DNA of 64,000 bases from contig JAUIGR010000005.1 in assembly GCA_030430025.1 (NCBI GenBank), forward strand, positions 1 through 64,000. Reading direction: 5' to 3'. Origin of the DNA: Gammaproteobacteria bacterium (lineage in GTDB: Bacteria > Pseudomonadota > Gammaproteobacteria > Xanthomonadales > Marinicellaceae). The position numbers and the translations under genes are program-made. This document shows positions 30,003-40,740 of this stretch, piece after piece; positions within the stretch are counted from its first letter, which is position 1, and each line of letters opens with the position of its first letter. The notes below the pieces were generated by a model, which saw only the letters and a program-made list of their open reading frames with translations, was not told where the DNA came from and ran no database searches.

Positions 30003-31472
30003 TTATGAGTCGTACATCACTCGATAAAGTTCATCAACAGAGGTCAAACCTTGACAAAGTTTTTCAACTGCATCTTGGCGAATACTAGGAAAGTATTGAT
30101 GCGCTGTTTTTGTTAATTCCATCTCTGAGTTGTCTTGATGGATCATTTGTCGAAGTTCATCATTGAGTTTGATTACTTCAAAGACACCCAGCCGACCAGT
30201 ATAGGCTTCATTGATTGGCATCCGGCCATCGGCTTGATAGATGGTCTCTATATGGTCAGGAATTTGAAGTGCTTGTCTCAAGTCTTGTTTTACTTGAGTT
30301 GCTAATCTATTTTCTGGATTGAGTTTTTTAACCAGTCTTTGTGCAATGACGGCTTTGATTGATGTCGCTAATAGGAAGCGTGGAACACCCATGTCAATTA
30401 ATCTAGTAACAGCACCTATGGCTGTATTGGTGTGTAATGTCGAGAAAACCAGGTGGCCAGTCAAACTCGCTTGAATGGCTATTTCTGCTGTTTCCAAGTC
30501 GCGAATTTCCCCTACCATGATGACGTCAGGATCTTGTCGTAAAATGGCTCTGAGCCCTCGTGCAAATGTCATGTCTACTTTGTCATTGACCTGTGTCTGA
30601 CTGATACCTGGTAGGTGGTATTCAATTGGATTTTCAATGGTCATGATGTTCCGAGAACGTTCATTGATGGCTTCCAGTGCTGCATATAGGGTGGTCGTTT
30701 TTCCAGATCCTGTTGGACCTGTGACTAAAATAATGCCATGAGGTAACTTCACCAAGTCATCCATGATATCAAGGTGATGAGCGTTCATTCCTAACTCGGC
30801 TAAATTGAGTTGGCCAGCTTTTTTATCGAGCAAACGCATTACAATGCGTTCGCCAAATGCGCCTGGAATAGTAGATACACGTACATCAATCGGATGGCCA
30901 GCAATTTTTAATGATATTCGACCATCCTGTGGTAATCGCTTTTCAGCAATGTCCAGTTTTGACATGATTTTAATGCGTGAGGCAATCAAAGCTGAAAGAG
31001 ATTGATCTGGTGTTAAAACTTCTTGTAAGTGGCCGTCAACACGATATCTTATGGCCAGTTGGTTTTCTCCTGGCTCGATGTGTATGTCAGATGCGTTGAC
31101 TTTTACTGCGTCTGCTAATAATGCATTGATGAGGCGGATAATAGGCGCGTCATCGTTACTTTCCAACAGGTCTTCCGGTTCTGCTAAAACTTCAGCAATT
31201 TGTGATAGCTCATTTTCATTTTGACTCCAGTCAGCGACCACATCATCAGTCATGGATTTTTCATGGTGGTAAATTTTTTGGATTACTTGTTGATAAGCTT
31301 CGGGATCAAAAAATTCGATTTTAACGGGTGCTTCACAAAGTCTTTGTAATTCTGCAATGGCCTGAGGTTTAGCAGTTTTTGACACAGCTAAGGTGATACC
31401 ATTATCTGCCTGTTTGAGGATGGTGGCGCCTCTTTTCTTGGCAAAACCATAAGCAGGAAGTTTGACACTCAT
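30003..31472 (-). CDS. gspE: Type II secretion ATPase GspE
   Basis: Walker A GPTGSGKTTTLYAAL; VGEIRDLETAEIAIQASLTGHLVFSTLHTN. Confidence 0.93.
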   Translation of the reverse strand: MSVKLPAYGFAKKRGATILKQADNGITLAVSKTAKPQAIAELQRLCEAPVKIEFFDPEAYQQVIQKIYHHEKSMTDDVVADWSQNENELSQIAEVLAEPEDLLESNDDAPIIRLINALLADAVKVNASDIHIEPGENQLAIRYRVDGHLQEVLTPDQSLSALIASRIKIMSKLDIAEKRLPQDGRISLKIAGHPIDVRVSTIPGAFGERIVMRLLDKKAGQLNLAELGMNAHHLDIMDDLVKLPHGIILVTGPTGSGKTTTLYAALEAINERSRNIMTIENPIEYHLPGISQTQVNDKVDMTFARGLRAILRQDPDVIMVGEIRDLETAEIAIQASLTGHLVFSTLHTNTAIGAVTRLIDMGVPRFLLATSIKAVIAQRLVKKLNPENRLATQVKQDLRQALQIPDHIETIYQADGRMPINEAYTGRLGVFEVIKLNDELRQMIHQDNSEMELTKTAHQYFPSIRQDAVEKLCQGLTSVDELYRVMYDS

Positions 31473-31473
31473 A

Positions 31474-33354
31474 TTATTGATTGACTTCCTTTGTGGGGTC
31501 TTCTGGTAGCAGCGGTTGACCTCGCCTGAAAGTTTCTGGGTTAATTTCTTTTAACTGTTCTTGACGGATTTGTTGGTAACGTTGTTTGCTGATTTGGTGT
31601 TGTTGTTGGTCATCTTTTAAGATGCGTGGGTGAATGAAAATCATCAAATTGCGTTTTACCCTAGTGCGTTTTTTCGTCCTGAATAGATTTTTGATTAAAG
31701 GAATGTCTCCTAACATAGGTACTTTTTTAATGGTTTCCCGAATCTCGTCGTCTATCAGGCCACCCAGTACCAGAATTTGATTATCAGGGATCATGACTGA
31801 GGTATCTAGTGTTCTCTTTTTGGTGACCAAATCGACAGCTGTTACGGCATTGGGATCTATACTGGAAATTTCTTGTGCGATGTCAACCACTACTTGACCA
31901 CCTTCATTAATGTGTGGTGTGACAGTAAGTGATAAACCGACATCTTCACGATTGATAGTTGTGAACGGGTTAGGTGAGCCATTGGCATCGGCATTGCCTG
32001 TTTGTGAATATTGGCCCGTGACGAACGGTACTTCCTGGCCTACCGATAAACTGGCTTCTTGATGGTTTAGTGTTACTACTGATGGTGTCGACAAGACATT
32101 ACTGTTGCCATCAGTTGCAATGGCTTTCAGTAATCCGCCGAAATTAAGATACTGTTCGCCTGCTGCATTGGTTCCAAAGTTAAGGTATCCGAGGTTCAAG
32201 CCACCTGATAATAAGCTGCCAAAAACATTCAGTGGATCATCAGATGAAAGATTGGGTGAGGTGTTTCCTGTGAATGAGCCGCCAACGATGCCTGAACCAC
32301 TATCTCCAGCGATGGGGGCATACCAGTCGACGCCAAGTTCTTTAGAGCTGTCGACTGATATCTCAGCGATGATGGCTTCAATCAGGACTTGTTGTCGGCG
32401 GATGTCCAACTGATCAATCGCGTGGTTGATGTTTTTGAAAATCGTTGGTGGGGCATTGATTACCAGAGAGTTGGTTTCTGTGTGTGCTTGAATGCTGACA
32501 TTACTCGTTTCACCTTCTTGTTTGCCGTTATTAGCCAGTGTTTCCAGTATAGGTACCAATTTCTCAGCAGAGGCATATTTTAGGAAAATGACCTGTGATT
32601 GAGTGTTGGTGTCTAATGGTTGATCTAACTGGGCGATGATTCCCGTGATGCGATTTTTCAAAGATGGGTTGGCATTGATGATGACAGCGTTGGTCCGGCT
32701 GTCAGGGACAATTTTAGATTTTGGACCCAGTGCATTACCAGTATCCAGCAGGCCATTGAGTGTCTCTGCCACATCATTGGCATTGGCGTACTCTAATGGA
32801 ATGAGTTCAATTGATGTATCTGATTTTTGATCGATATTGTTAATCAGTTGTTCCATTTGAGCGACATTGGCAGATTTATCCGAAACTATTAGTAAATTGG
32901 CATCTGTATTGGCAATGAGTTTGGCTTTACTGTTCATTGATTTGAGGGTTTGTTCCACTTCACTAACAGGCAAATGCTTGATGCGAAATATTTTGGTCAC
33001 TAATTGATCTGGGTGGCCTTCATTTAAGCCTGACAAGGGATTGCTTTTGGCGACAGGTATGATTTTGATGGTGTCGCCATGAGTTTCTGTGGTGAAGCCA
33101 TTGACACTTAAGATGGAAAGAAATAAATCATAAATTTTATCTTCACTGACGGGTTGTCCTGAAATAACGGTGATTTTTCCCGAAACTTCCGGATCGAGCA
33201 CAAAGTTCTTGCCGGTAATATCACTGACTGTTTCAACCAAAAGTCTAATGTCTGTGTCTTGCAGGTTCAGTGTGTGCATGTGGTTATCAGCTATAATGTT
33301 TTTGCTGAATAAAAGGCACAGGGTAAAACACAATTTAATGGTGGTGGTTTTCAT
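31474..33354 (-). CDS. gspD: Type II secretion secretin GspD
   Basis: Secretin N-domains and VPMLGDIPLIKNLFRTKKRTRVKRNLMIFIHPRIL. Confidence 0.95.
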   Translation of the reverse strand: MKTTTIKLCFTLCLLFSKNIIADNHMHTLNLQDTDIRLLVETVSDITGKNFVLDPEVSGKITVISGQPVSEDKIYDLFLSILSVNGFTTETHGDTIKIIPVAKSNPLSGLNEGHPDQLVTKIFRIKHLPVSEVEQTLKSMNSKAKLIANTDANLLIVSDKSANVAQMEQLINNIDQKSDTSIELIPLEYANANDVAETLNGLLDTGNALGPKSKIVPDSRTNAVIINANPSLKNRITGIIAQLDQPLDTNTQSQVIFLKYASAEKLVPILETLANNGKQEGETSNVSIQAHTETNSLVINAPPTIFKNINHAIDQLDIRRQQVLIEAIIAEISVDSSKELGVDWYAPIAGDSGSGIVGGSFTGNTSPNLSSDDPLNVFGSLLSGGLNLGYLNFGTNAAGEQYLNFGGLLKAIATDGNSNVLSTPSVVTLNHQEASLSVGQEVPFVTGQYSQTGNADANGSPNPFTTINREDVGLSLTVTPHINEGGQVVVDIAQEISSIDPNAVTAVDLVTKKRTLDTSVMIPDNQILVLGGLIDDEIRETIKKVPMLGDIPLIKNLFRTKKRTRVKRNLMIFIHPRILKDDQQQHQISKQRYQQIRQEQLKEINPETFRRGQPLLPEDPTKEVNQ

Positions 33355-34211
33355 TGTTGGGGGTCGTTGAAGTTGACGTTGAGGTTTATTTTTTTACCAT
33401 TGCGTAGCAATGTTAATTGCGCACTGCTGGCTTTGCTCAATTCAGAGCGCAGGTTCAGTAGATTTCTGTTGTTGATACTGGTGCCATTAATTGCGATGAT
33501 CTGGTCATTGGGTTTTAAACCATGTTGCAGTAGCATATTGTTATCACTCATAGCGGATACACGAAAGCCGGTGATTTGTCCTTGACTGTTTTGAAGGACA
33601 TTGATGTTATTGACAATATGAGCAATCTTATTAGGGTCATACTTTTGTTGGTTTAGGGTTTGTTGCCAGTCATCTGACTTTTTTACAAAATTTTGGATGT
33701 TGTTAAGTTGTGTGTCGTTTGTTTTATTAGTCTTTTGGTTGAATTGAGGATTGGTGTCTATTCCCACACCTTTGTGAAGTGACAGGCGCTCTTTTTTCTG
33801 GCCTCTTTTAAGAATCAGGAAATCGTCGTGTATTTCAGTTAGTTTGGCTAAGCCAAACACATCATCACCTACTTTGAATTTTTTTTCTTCGCCACTAGTG
33901 GTACGAATATAAGCCATGCCTGTCGTTACATCATTACTGGACATGATACCTGTAAGAATAAGGTTTAATTGACTTTCTGTATCATATGCAGCCATAGAAG
34001 TTTCAGTCACTTCAGAGGAGCCAAATAGGTGATAGGTTGATGGTTTTGGTCTAACACTATTCATGATTTTTTGAGTTGATGGGTTGGTGTTGGACTGAAA
34101 GTCACCATCACCACCCAACGGAAACAGAATAAACTGTACCCAAAGGGCAACCAGCATTAAAGCCAACAGCCATGTGCTTAGGCTAATTATGTGTTTTTGG
34201 TAATGACTCAA
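33351..34211 (-). CDS. gspC: Type II secretion protein GspC
   Basis: N-terminal TM, HR domain, C-terminal PDZ-like (GLKPNDQIIAINGTSINN); overlaps gspD by 4 bp. Confidence 0.9.
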   Translation of the reverse strand: MSHYQKHIISLSTWLLALMLVALWVQFILFPLGGDGDFQSNTNPSTQKIMNSVRPKPSTYHLFGSSEVTETSMAAYDTESQLNLILTGIMSSNDVTTGMAYIRTTSGEEKKFKVGDDVFGLAKLTEIHDDFLILKRGQKKERLSLHKGVGIDTNPQFNQKTNKTNDTQLNNIQNFVKKSDDWQQTLNQQKYDPNKIAHIVNNINVLQNSQGQITGFRVSAMSDNNMLLQHGLKPNDQIIAINGTSINNRNLLNLRSELSKASSAQLTLLRNGKKINLNVNFNDPQQ

Positions 34212-34220
34212 ATTAATTCA

Positions 34221-35993
34221 TTAAAATTCTGCCGGTTGCATGTCCATCAAAGGCGCTGCACCACTAGCTATGACTGCTTGCAAGCTGTGACATCTGGGCA
34301 AGATTTTGGCAAAATAAAACTCGGCAGATTTGATTTTGCCTTGGTAAAAATCGACACCCAATTGACCTTTGCCTTCCTTAGCAGCATTATGCAATTGAGC
34401 TTGAAAAAAAGCAAGAATCACATAGCCTGACATCATTAGGTAGTCAACGGAGGCTGCGCCGATGTTGTTGGGATCTTTTGTAGCAGATTGTGCAATCATG
34501 TCGGTGGTCTCCTTCCATAAGTTGAGGTAGGCTTGCAACTGTTTTGCTAATGTTGAGCTGCTGTTATCGATGAATTCCTGAATGATGTCCGCCATCGGAC
34601 CAATTTGACCTTTTTGTGTTTGTATCAGTTTGCGACCTACTAGATCTAGAGCTTGAATGCCAGTTGTGCCCTCATATAGGGTGAAAATTTTAGCATCTCT
34701 TGCCCATTGTTCTTGTCCGTGTTCACGGATATAGCCATGACCACCAAAAATTTGAATACCATAATTAGTCGCTTCAAGAGCTACTTCCGTCAAAAATGCT
34801 TTAATGATGGGTGTCAAAAATGCTAATAAGGTCTCAGCTTTTTCTACGGTTGCTGCATCCTGACTGTGCTTGATCACTTCAATTTGTTGGCCTACAAAAT
34901 AGGCCATTGCACGGTTACCTTCTGCAAAAGACTTTTGAGTCAATAGCATACGGCGTACATCAGGATGGACAATGATGGGGTCAGCAGCTTTGTCAGGATA
35001 AAGAGGTCCAGTGGCTGCACGCATCTGTAAACGTTCATTGGCATATTCAAGGGCGCTTAAATAGGATGCTTGTGTGGCGGCTAATCCTTGAATACCAGTA
35101 TTCAGCCTTGCTCCGTTCATCATGGTGAACATCAAGCGCAAGCCTTGGTTGGCTTCACCGATCAAAAACCCTTTGGCATCATCAAAGTTCATTACACAGG
35201 TAGCCGAACCATTCAGCCCCATTTTGTGTTCAATGCTGGCAGCACCCAAGGTGTTTTTGTTACCCAAAGAGTGGTCTTCATTGATGAGAAATTTAGGTAC
35301 AATAAAAAGCGAAATACCTTTGGTGCCTTTGGGTGCTTCTGGTAATCGTGCCAACACCAAATGGATGATATTGTCACATAAGTCGTGTTCGCCTGAAGTG
35401 ATGAATATTTTGGTTCCCGTGATTTGGTAAGAGCCGTCTTCACTGGGTTTGGCGGAAGTATTAACCAAACCTAAATCAGTACCACAATGTGGTTCAGTTA
35501 GACACATGGTTCCAGACCATTCGCCAGTAGTTAACTCAGGTAAGAACATGGTTTTTTGTTCATCAGAACCGAACTTTTCCAGCAGCTCGCGTACGCCATG
35601 AGTTAATCCTGGGTAGTTAGACCAGCCAGGACAATAAAATGTGTTCAGCTCTCCCAGTATGAGTTGTAACCAGTAGCTCAACCCTTGTCCGCCATACTCA
35701 GGATCGCCGTCAAGGGATGCCCAACCGGCTTCGCAATAGTCTTTATAAAGTTTTTTAAAGCCATCTGGAGTCGTCACTGTATCTTTTGTATGGTGACAAC
35801 CTTGTTCATCCGCGTTTCTGTTTAATGGTCCAGCATGTTCATGCAAGAATTTAGAGGCTTCCTCAACGATGGTGACAAAAGTTTCTGTGTCGATTTCTTC
35901 GTGTATTCCTAGTTTTTTATAGTGACCGTTTAAGTTTAAAACTTCATCAGCAACAAACTGGACTTCTTTGATAGGGAAAGGTAAATTAGCCAT
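34221..35993 (-). CDS. Acyl-CoA dehydrogenase
   Basis: GTMCLTEPHCGTDLGLV, QIFGGHGYIREHGQEQWARDAKIFTLYEGTTGIQALDLVGRK. Confidence 0.93.
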   Translation of the reverse strand: MANLPFPIKEVQFVADEVLNLNGHYKKLGIHEEIDTETFVTIVEEASKFLHEHAGPLNRNADEQGCHHTKDTVTTPDGFKKLYKDYCEAGWASLDGDPEYGGQGLSYWLQLILGELNTFYCPGWSNYPGLTHGVRELLEKFGSDEQKTMFLPELTTGEWSGTMCLTEPHCGTDLGLVNTSAKPSEDGSYQITGTKIFITSGEHDLCDNIIHLVLARLPEAPKGTKGISLFIVPKFLINEDHSLGNKNTLGAASIEHKMGLNGSATCVMNFDDAKGFLIGEANQGLRLMFTMMNGARLNTGIQGLAATQASYLSALEYANERLQMRAATGPLYPDKAADPIIVHPDVRRMLLTQKSFAEGNRAMAYFVGQQIEVIKHSQDAATVEKAETLLAFLTPIIKAFLTEVALEATNYGIQIFGGHGYIREHGQEQWARDAKIFTLYEGTTGIQALDLVGRKLIQTQKGQIGPMADIIQEFIDNSSSTLAKQLQAYLNLWKETTDMIAQSATKDPNNIGAASVDYLMMSGYVILAFFQAQLHNAAKEGKGQLGVDFYQGKIKSAEFYFAKILPRCHSLQAVIASGAAPLMDMQPAEF

Positions 35994-36160
35994 GTTTCAA
36001 ACGTTTGTTTAAAAAAAGTCATTCTACCAGAAAATCATTGAGAGACAATGAGATTCAGATCAAAGATCTTTGTTGATTTTTTTCGCATATTATATGGTGT
36101 TACATAATCGACTGTCTTTAACAGTTATATGATCTATCATGGTCAATTGGGTTAATTTCT

Positions 36161-36403
36161 TTATTCTTTTACACCAGCGGCTTTGAGCATTTTTGCGAGA
36201 GGACAAAATCCACTGAAACTGTATTGAAAAAGATTGATTCCAACAAATGCAGTAAACCATAGCCAGCTAGGTTGAGATAGGTTGGCTTGTGCTGTAAAGT
36301 GAGCTAATGTTAGGCTTATTATGATAAAGAGACCGGCAAACATGTGAACCATTCTGGTAATATTCATAGCAATTTTCATTTTATAAGTGATATTGACAAT
36401 CAT
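36161..36403 (-). CDS. DUF2892 (YgaP TM-like) membrane protein
   Basis: Two-TM protein ending [22 protein letters not shown]. Confidence 0.8.
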   Translation of the reverse strand: MIVNITYKMKIAMNITRMVHMFAGLFIIISLTLAHFTAQANLSQPSWLWFTAFVGINLFQYSFSGFCPLAKMLKAAGVKE

Positions 36404-36560
36404 TATATAAGAAAAGTTTAAATTAGTAAATACTTATATAATGATTGCATTCCTCACTAATGAATAGGGTAAATTATTCTGAACAAGTATTTCTATAAAC
36501 GCAGCAGGTGAAATAAGTGGCCTAATTTATGAATAAGAATAGATCATTCTGGAAGTCAGA

Positions 36561-36709
36561 TCACGTTATTAGTTTAAGTGCCTGATCTTTCTTTTTGCGG
36601 GCATAAGCACTGTCAGCAAACACTTGTTCTTCATTGCCAGTAAGCAATTGGTCAAATACCTTTGAGTCATGTACATTGGCTGGTGTATATGCCATGCTTT
36701 TAATTCGCC
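36561..36709 (-). pseudogene. IS5-family transposase remnant
   Basis: Reverse-strand frame GRIKSMAYTPANVHDSKVFDQLLTGNEEQVFADSAYARKKKDQALKLIT*, internal DDE-domain block only. Confidence 0.75.
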
Positions 36710-36880
36710 CCCTAAGATAAAAAAACCAATGCTTTGAAAGGAGTCAAGCGCATACCTTTAAATTACAGAAACTATGAAGTTATTCAAACTTTTGAATACA
36801 TGAATTTTTTAATCGAACCATTTTCAGCTCCCAATGCGTATACCCTACCGAAGATAAGTTAAAAAATAATTGGAGTCGTT

Positions 36881-38503
36881 ATGTTCAAGAAAACCCTAAC
36901 CCTGTCTGCCCTGATACTGGCAGCTCATAGCTATGCTGGTGAAGCCGAAATTCGTGATATTCTTAATCAATACTTTATTCCAAATTTTCAAGCTATTGAA
37001 GCCGCCGGTATAAATAATCCTAAAACTGTAGGTCCTGGTGGTTGTGATTTCAGCAGCATTCAAGCAGCGGTTGACTCAGATGCCGATCAGGTCAGGATTG
37101 TTGATAAAGGATCTCCCTATTTTGAGAACATAAAAATAACTGATAGCTTTGTGGCTTTAGAAGGTAATTATGCGAACTGTAATGATGCTGAAAGTGGTAT
37201 AACCAGTGATGTCAGAGCTGTCATTGACGGGAATGATACTGGCTCGGTGATATCAATTTATAAAGGTGATTTAGAAGAACAAAGAATTGCTATCAGTCAT
37301 TTAGTTATCCAAAATGGCGATGCCCAGGGAGATGATGATGAATCACCAAATGGTGGCGGAATTAATGCAGGTTACGCACAAGGGAGTTTTGTGATGCTTG
37401 ATAATCTGTTAATCACTGATAATATGGCTAATGTTGGTGGGGGTATAAATACTTCCGCAAGATTGTACATCAAAGACACAGTTATCGATTCAAATAAACC
37501 TCGAGGTATAGACGGTTATTACTACACAGTAATAGATGGTCATTCTAAAATCACAAATAATGACGGTGGTGCGATAAACGGCAGTCCAATAATATTTTCT
37601 CCAGCAGAAATTTCGGGAAACCACAGCGAATATGATGGTGGTGGAATTAGAAGCAGGGGTTTTGAGATTTATGGCGGACAAATATGTGAACAAGGTTATT
37701 GCTTTGGTGCAAAGAACCAACCCGTAAGTATTATTAATAATTCATCTGAGCAGAGGGGAGGTGGAATCTCAGTTTGGCTCGGTAAAGCCTCGATACACAA
37801 TGCCCTTTTTCAAGGTAATCATGCTCCTTTTGGTGGCGCTTTGAGTGTTGGCAGTAGCTATTCTGATTGGAGCCGTGAAGTAACCATATCTAATAGCTTG
37901 ATTATGGATAATCGCGCCAGTTACGGAAGTGTAGCTCAGCTTTGGGGTGATGTAGACAGTGAGCCTAGCCTTCTAACCATAAAAAACTCAGTAATCGCTA
38001 ACAATGGAAGTGCTGGTGATCAGGAATACAATGACCTTAACTTATTCTTTGCCATTGAAAATGCCAGCTTAAACCTGAATTATAACACCTTTGCCAATAA
38101 CGAAGTAACTGATGTACTGATTCATAATTATGGCGCTGATGTGGGTACTTCAGTGGTTTCCAGTATTTTTGATCAATCAGAACCATTCTTTTTTGGACCT
38201 GAAGGTGCATCTTTAGCAGCTGATTGTTTATTAATTAAGAACCTGGAAGGCATTACCTTGCCACTACCCGCAGATATTCAGGTTGGTGATGCCGAGTTTG
38301 TTGATGCCGAGAACGGTGATTACCATTTAACGGCTGATTCTCCTGCCATAGACTTTTGTGGCCAAATGGTTGAAGGTGATTTTGATAAAGATGGTAATCC
38401 CCGCGGTTTTGACGATATTAAAGTTGATCAATTCGGAACTTATGATTTAGGAGCCTATGAATACATAGGCATTGACATCATCTTTAAAGACGGATTTGAG
38501 TGA
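36881..38503 (+). CDS. Exported right-handed beta-helix protein with C-terminal IIFKDGFE tail
   Basis: Signal peptide MFKKTLTLSALILAAHSYAGEA; repeated NxGGGI turns; ends GIDIIFKDGFE. Confidence 0.82.
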   Translation: MFKKTLTLSALILAAHSYAGEAEIRDILNQYFIPNFQAIEAAGINNPKTVGPGGCDFSSIQAAVDSDADQVRIVDKGSPYFENIKITDSFVALEGNYANCNDAESGITSDVRAVIDGNDTGSVISIYKGDLEEQRIAISHLVIQNGDAQGDDDESPNGGGINAGYAQGSFVMLDNLLITDNMANVGGGINTSARLYIKDTVIDSNKPRGIDGYYYTVIDGHSKITNNDGGAINGSPIIFSPAEISGNHSEYDGGGIRSRGFEIYGGQICEQGYCFGAKNQPVSIINNSSEQRGGGISVWLGKASIHNALFQGNHAPFGGALSVGSSYSDWSREVTISNSLIMDNRASYGSVAQLWGDVDSEPSLLTIKNSVIANNGSAGDQEYNDLNLFFAIENASLNLNYNTFANNEVTDVLIHNYGADVGTSVVSSIFDQSEPFFFGPEGASLAADCLLIKNLEGITLPLPADIQVGDAEFVDAENGDYHLTADSPAIDFCGQMVEGDFDKDGNPRGFDDIKVDQFGTYDLGAYEYIGIDIIFKDGFE

Positions 38504-38741
38504 TTTCCACTACTATACATTAGGGCTATCAATAAGGTGTTTTTTCTGAAGGCAATAAGCGTTCACTGCAAAGTGCGCCTTGCATATGACTCCTTGTCAC
38601 CTTGCAGAAGATATAACTCATTAATAGAGGTGCCTTAAAGTTAACAATAAAGACATTTAACGATGGTTTCACCAATGCAAAGATAGAGAGATGACCTGTA
38701 AGCTCAGGTCACCTCTGTTCATTGTGTAGCCGGTTTAAATA

Positions 38742-39599
38742 TCATTCAAAACCATTTTGATAAATCAAATCAGGATCATACTCATACGGATCATTAGGGA
38801 TCGGCGCTGCTGTTGCCCCAATTGCAAAAGTAGATTCAACACTGCTATAACCGTTGGCAGCGAGGCTGATTGACCACTGAAAGGCACCTGTGAAATCACC
38901 AGGGCCAAATGGTAATCCTGTGTTGTCAAGATCATCAACGAGGGTGTCATTTAATAACCCCCTTATATTTGGGTCATCACTGTAAGCACGAACAATAAAA
39001 GAAACGTTTCCACCAGCCCTCAGCTCACCAACATTAACAAGGTTGGGTGTTACATTATCGACCAAGGAAATGTAGTTATTTGCTTGAGTGAGTAATGCTT
39101 CATCGTTATTGAAATCAGCAAGGTCGAAGTCAATATAATGGAAAATTTCAATGTCATTGCTGTTTCCAGAAAGATCAGTTAAGGTCATGGTGTTGACTAA
39201 TGTGGCACTATTAGCAACTGGGTCATTTAAATTATGAACTAGTCCAGCACTGAATAGACCCAAGCCACCTACATCATTCCATGTAAGAGTAGCTACATTG
39301 CCACTATAGATGGCATTGTCTGGCGCCGGAAATTTGTATTCTTGTGTGTCACCATTGACCCTGAAATACCACCATGTTGCCCAGAGATTATCGTTACCAT
39401 CAGCTGAAAAATTATTCCGAGCACCCTCGACACTGGTAAAGTCAGTGTGATAACTGAACTCAGCACCACCTGAAGTGATCGAACCGATCAACGCGCCCTC
39501 AGGTCCAATAAGCCCTTGTGTGCGAATTTCTCTCTGTTTATCAGCATTTGAACTGCCCACACCCAAAGTCAATAACATAATAATGTGCCTCTTTTTCAT
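38742..39599 (-). CDS. Exported hypothetical protein with C-terminal LIYQNGFE tail
   Basis: MKKRHIIMLLTLGVGSSNADK signal peptide; ends DPDLIYQNGFE. Confidence 0.7.
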   Translation of the reverse strand: MKKRHIIMLLTLGVGSSNADKQREIRTQGLIGPEGALIGSITSGGAEFSYHTDFTSVEGARNNFSADGNDNLWATWWYFRVNGDTQEYKFPAPDNAIYSGNVATLTWNDVGGLGLFSAGLVHNLNDPVANSATLVNTMTLTDLSGNSNDIEIFHYIDFDLADFNNDEALLTQANNYISLVDNVTPNLVNVGELRAGGNVSFIVRAYSDDPNIRGLLNDTLVDDLDNTGLPFGPGDFTGAFQWSISLAANGYSSVESTFAIGATAAPIPNDPYEYDPDLIYQNGFE

Positions 39600-39828
39600 A
39601 AATTCCCCCCTTTATTAAATTTAGAAATGGCAAGTGTTAGGGTACTACAAACAGCGAAATAAATAAAAAATCAGAAGATATTGATTACTAGAAATGAAAA
39701 AATATTCAAAGGCTAAATTATTCTCAAAGTTTTTAAAGAAAGAGAAAAGTGGTTGTTAAAAATTGATAGTTACTGTTTGGAGTATATCAATGATATGCTG
39801 ATGTTTTGGTTGATGTAGAGGTGGCATA

Positions 39829-40740
39829 ATGCCGAATGGAACACATGAATATCTTAATGATCCACGAAATGCTGATATCTTGATCAATATTAATGGTGAA
39901 TTGCTGCCAAGAAATAAGGCAATGGTGTCTGTTTTTGACAGTGGGTTTATTTTAGGTGATGGTGTTTGGGAAGGTTTACGCCTTCACCAAGGTGTCATTG
40001 TTTTTCTTAAGGATCATTTAAAGCGGTTATATCAAGGTGCCAAAGCATTGGATATTGATATTGGACTGACATCCAATCAGTTAACTGATTGGCTTAACCA
40101 CACTTTGCAGGCCAATCAGATGGAAGATGGAGTCCACATACGACTCATGGTCACACGAGGACAAAAAATGACGCCATATCAAGATCCTCGTTGTACATTA
40201 CCTGGAGCGACCATTGTTATCATTCCTGAGTATAAAATACCTTCTCTAAAAAAAGTAGACGGCGGCATTCGGCTGTTCACTACTCATGTTCGGCGTGGTT
40301 ATCCTGATGTTCAGGATCAGAAAATGAATTCACATTCTAAAATTAACTGTATATTAGGGTGTATTCAAGCAGCCAAGGCGGGTGCGGATGAAGCATTGAT
40401 GCTTGATCCACATGGGTTTGTGTCAACATGTAATTCAACTCACTTTTTCATGGTGACCGATGGCGAAGTTTGGACCTCAACAGGTGATTATTGTTTGGGT
40501 GGTATCACACGCAGCAAGGTGATCACTTTGTGTCAACGTGAGGGTATTCCTATAAAACAGAAGAATTTTTCGTTGTTTGATGTTTATGGTGCCGATGAAG
40601 CATTTGTGACCGGTACTTTTGCTGGATTGACACCAGTGAATGAAGTCGATGGCAGAGTCATTGGGACGGGTAGTCGTGAAATGATCATGCGTTTACAGGA
40701 GTTGTATCTTAGGTTGATTCATGCAGAGGTGCAGGTATGA
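39829..40740 (+). CDS. PLP-dependent class IV aminotransferase (branched-chain/D-amino acid type)
   Basis: FDSGFILGDGVWEGLRLHQG, NSHSKINCILG (PLP Lys), STCNSTHFFMV. Confidence 0.88.
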   Translation: MPNGTHEYLNDPRNADILININGELLPRNKAMVSVFDSGFILGDGVWEGLRLHQGVIVFLKDHLKRLYQGAKALDIDIGLTSNQLTDWLNHTLQANQMEDGVHIRLMVTRGQKMTPYQDPRCTLPGATIVIIPEYKIPSLKKVDGGIRLFTTHVRRGYPDVQDQKMNSHSKINCILGCIQAAKAGADEALMLDPHGFVSTCNSTHFFMVTDGEVWTSTGDYCLGGITRSKVITLCQREGIPIKQKNFSLFDVYGADEAFVTGTFAGLTPVNEVDGRVIGTGSREMIMRLQELYLRLIHAEVQV

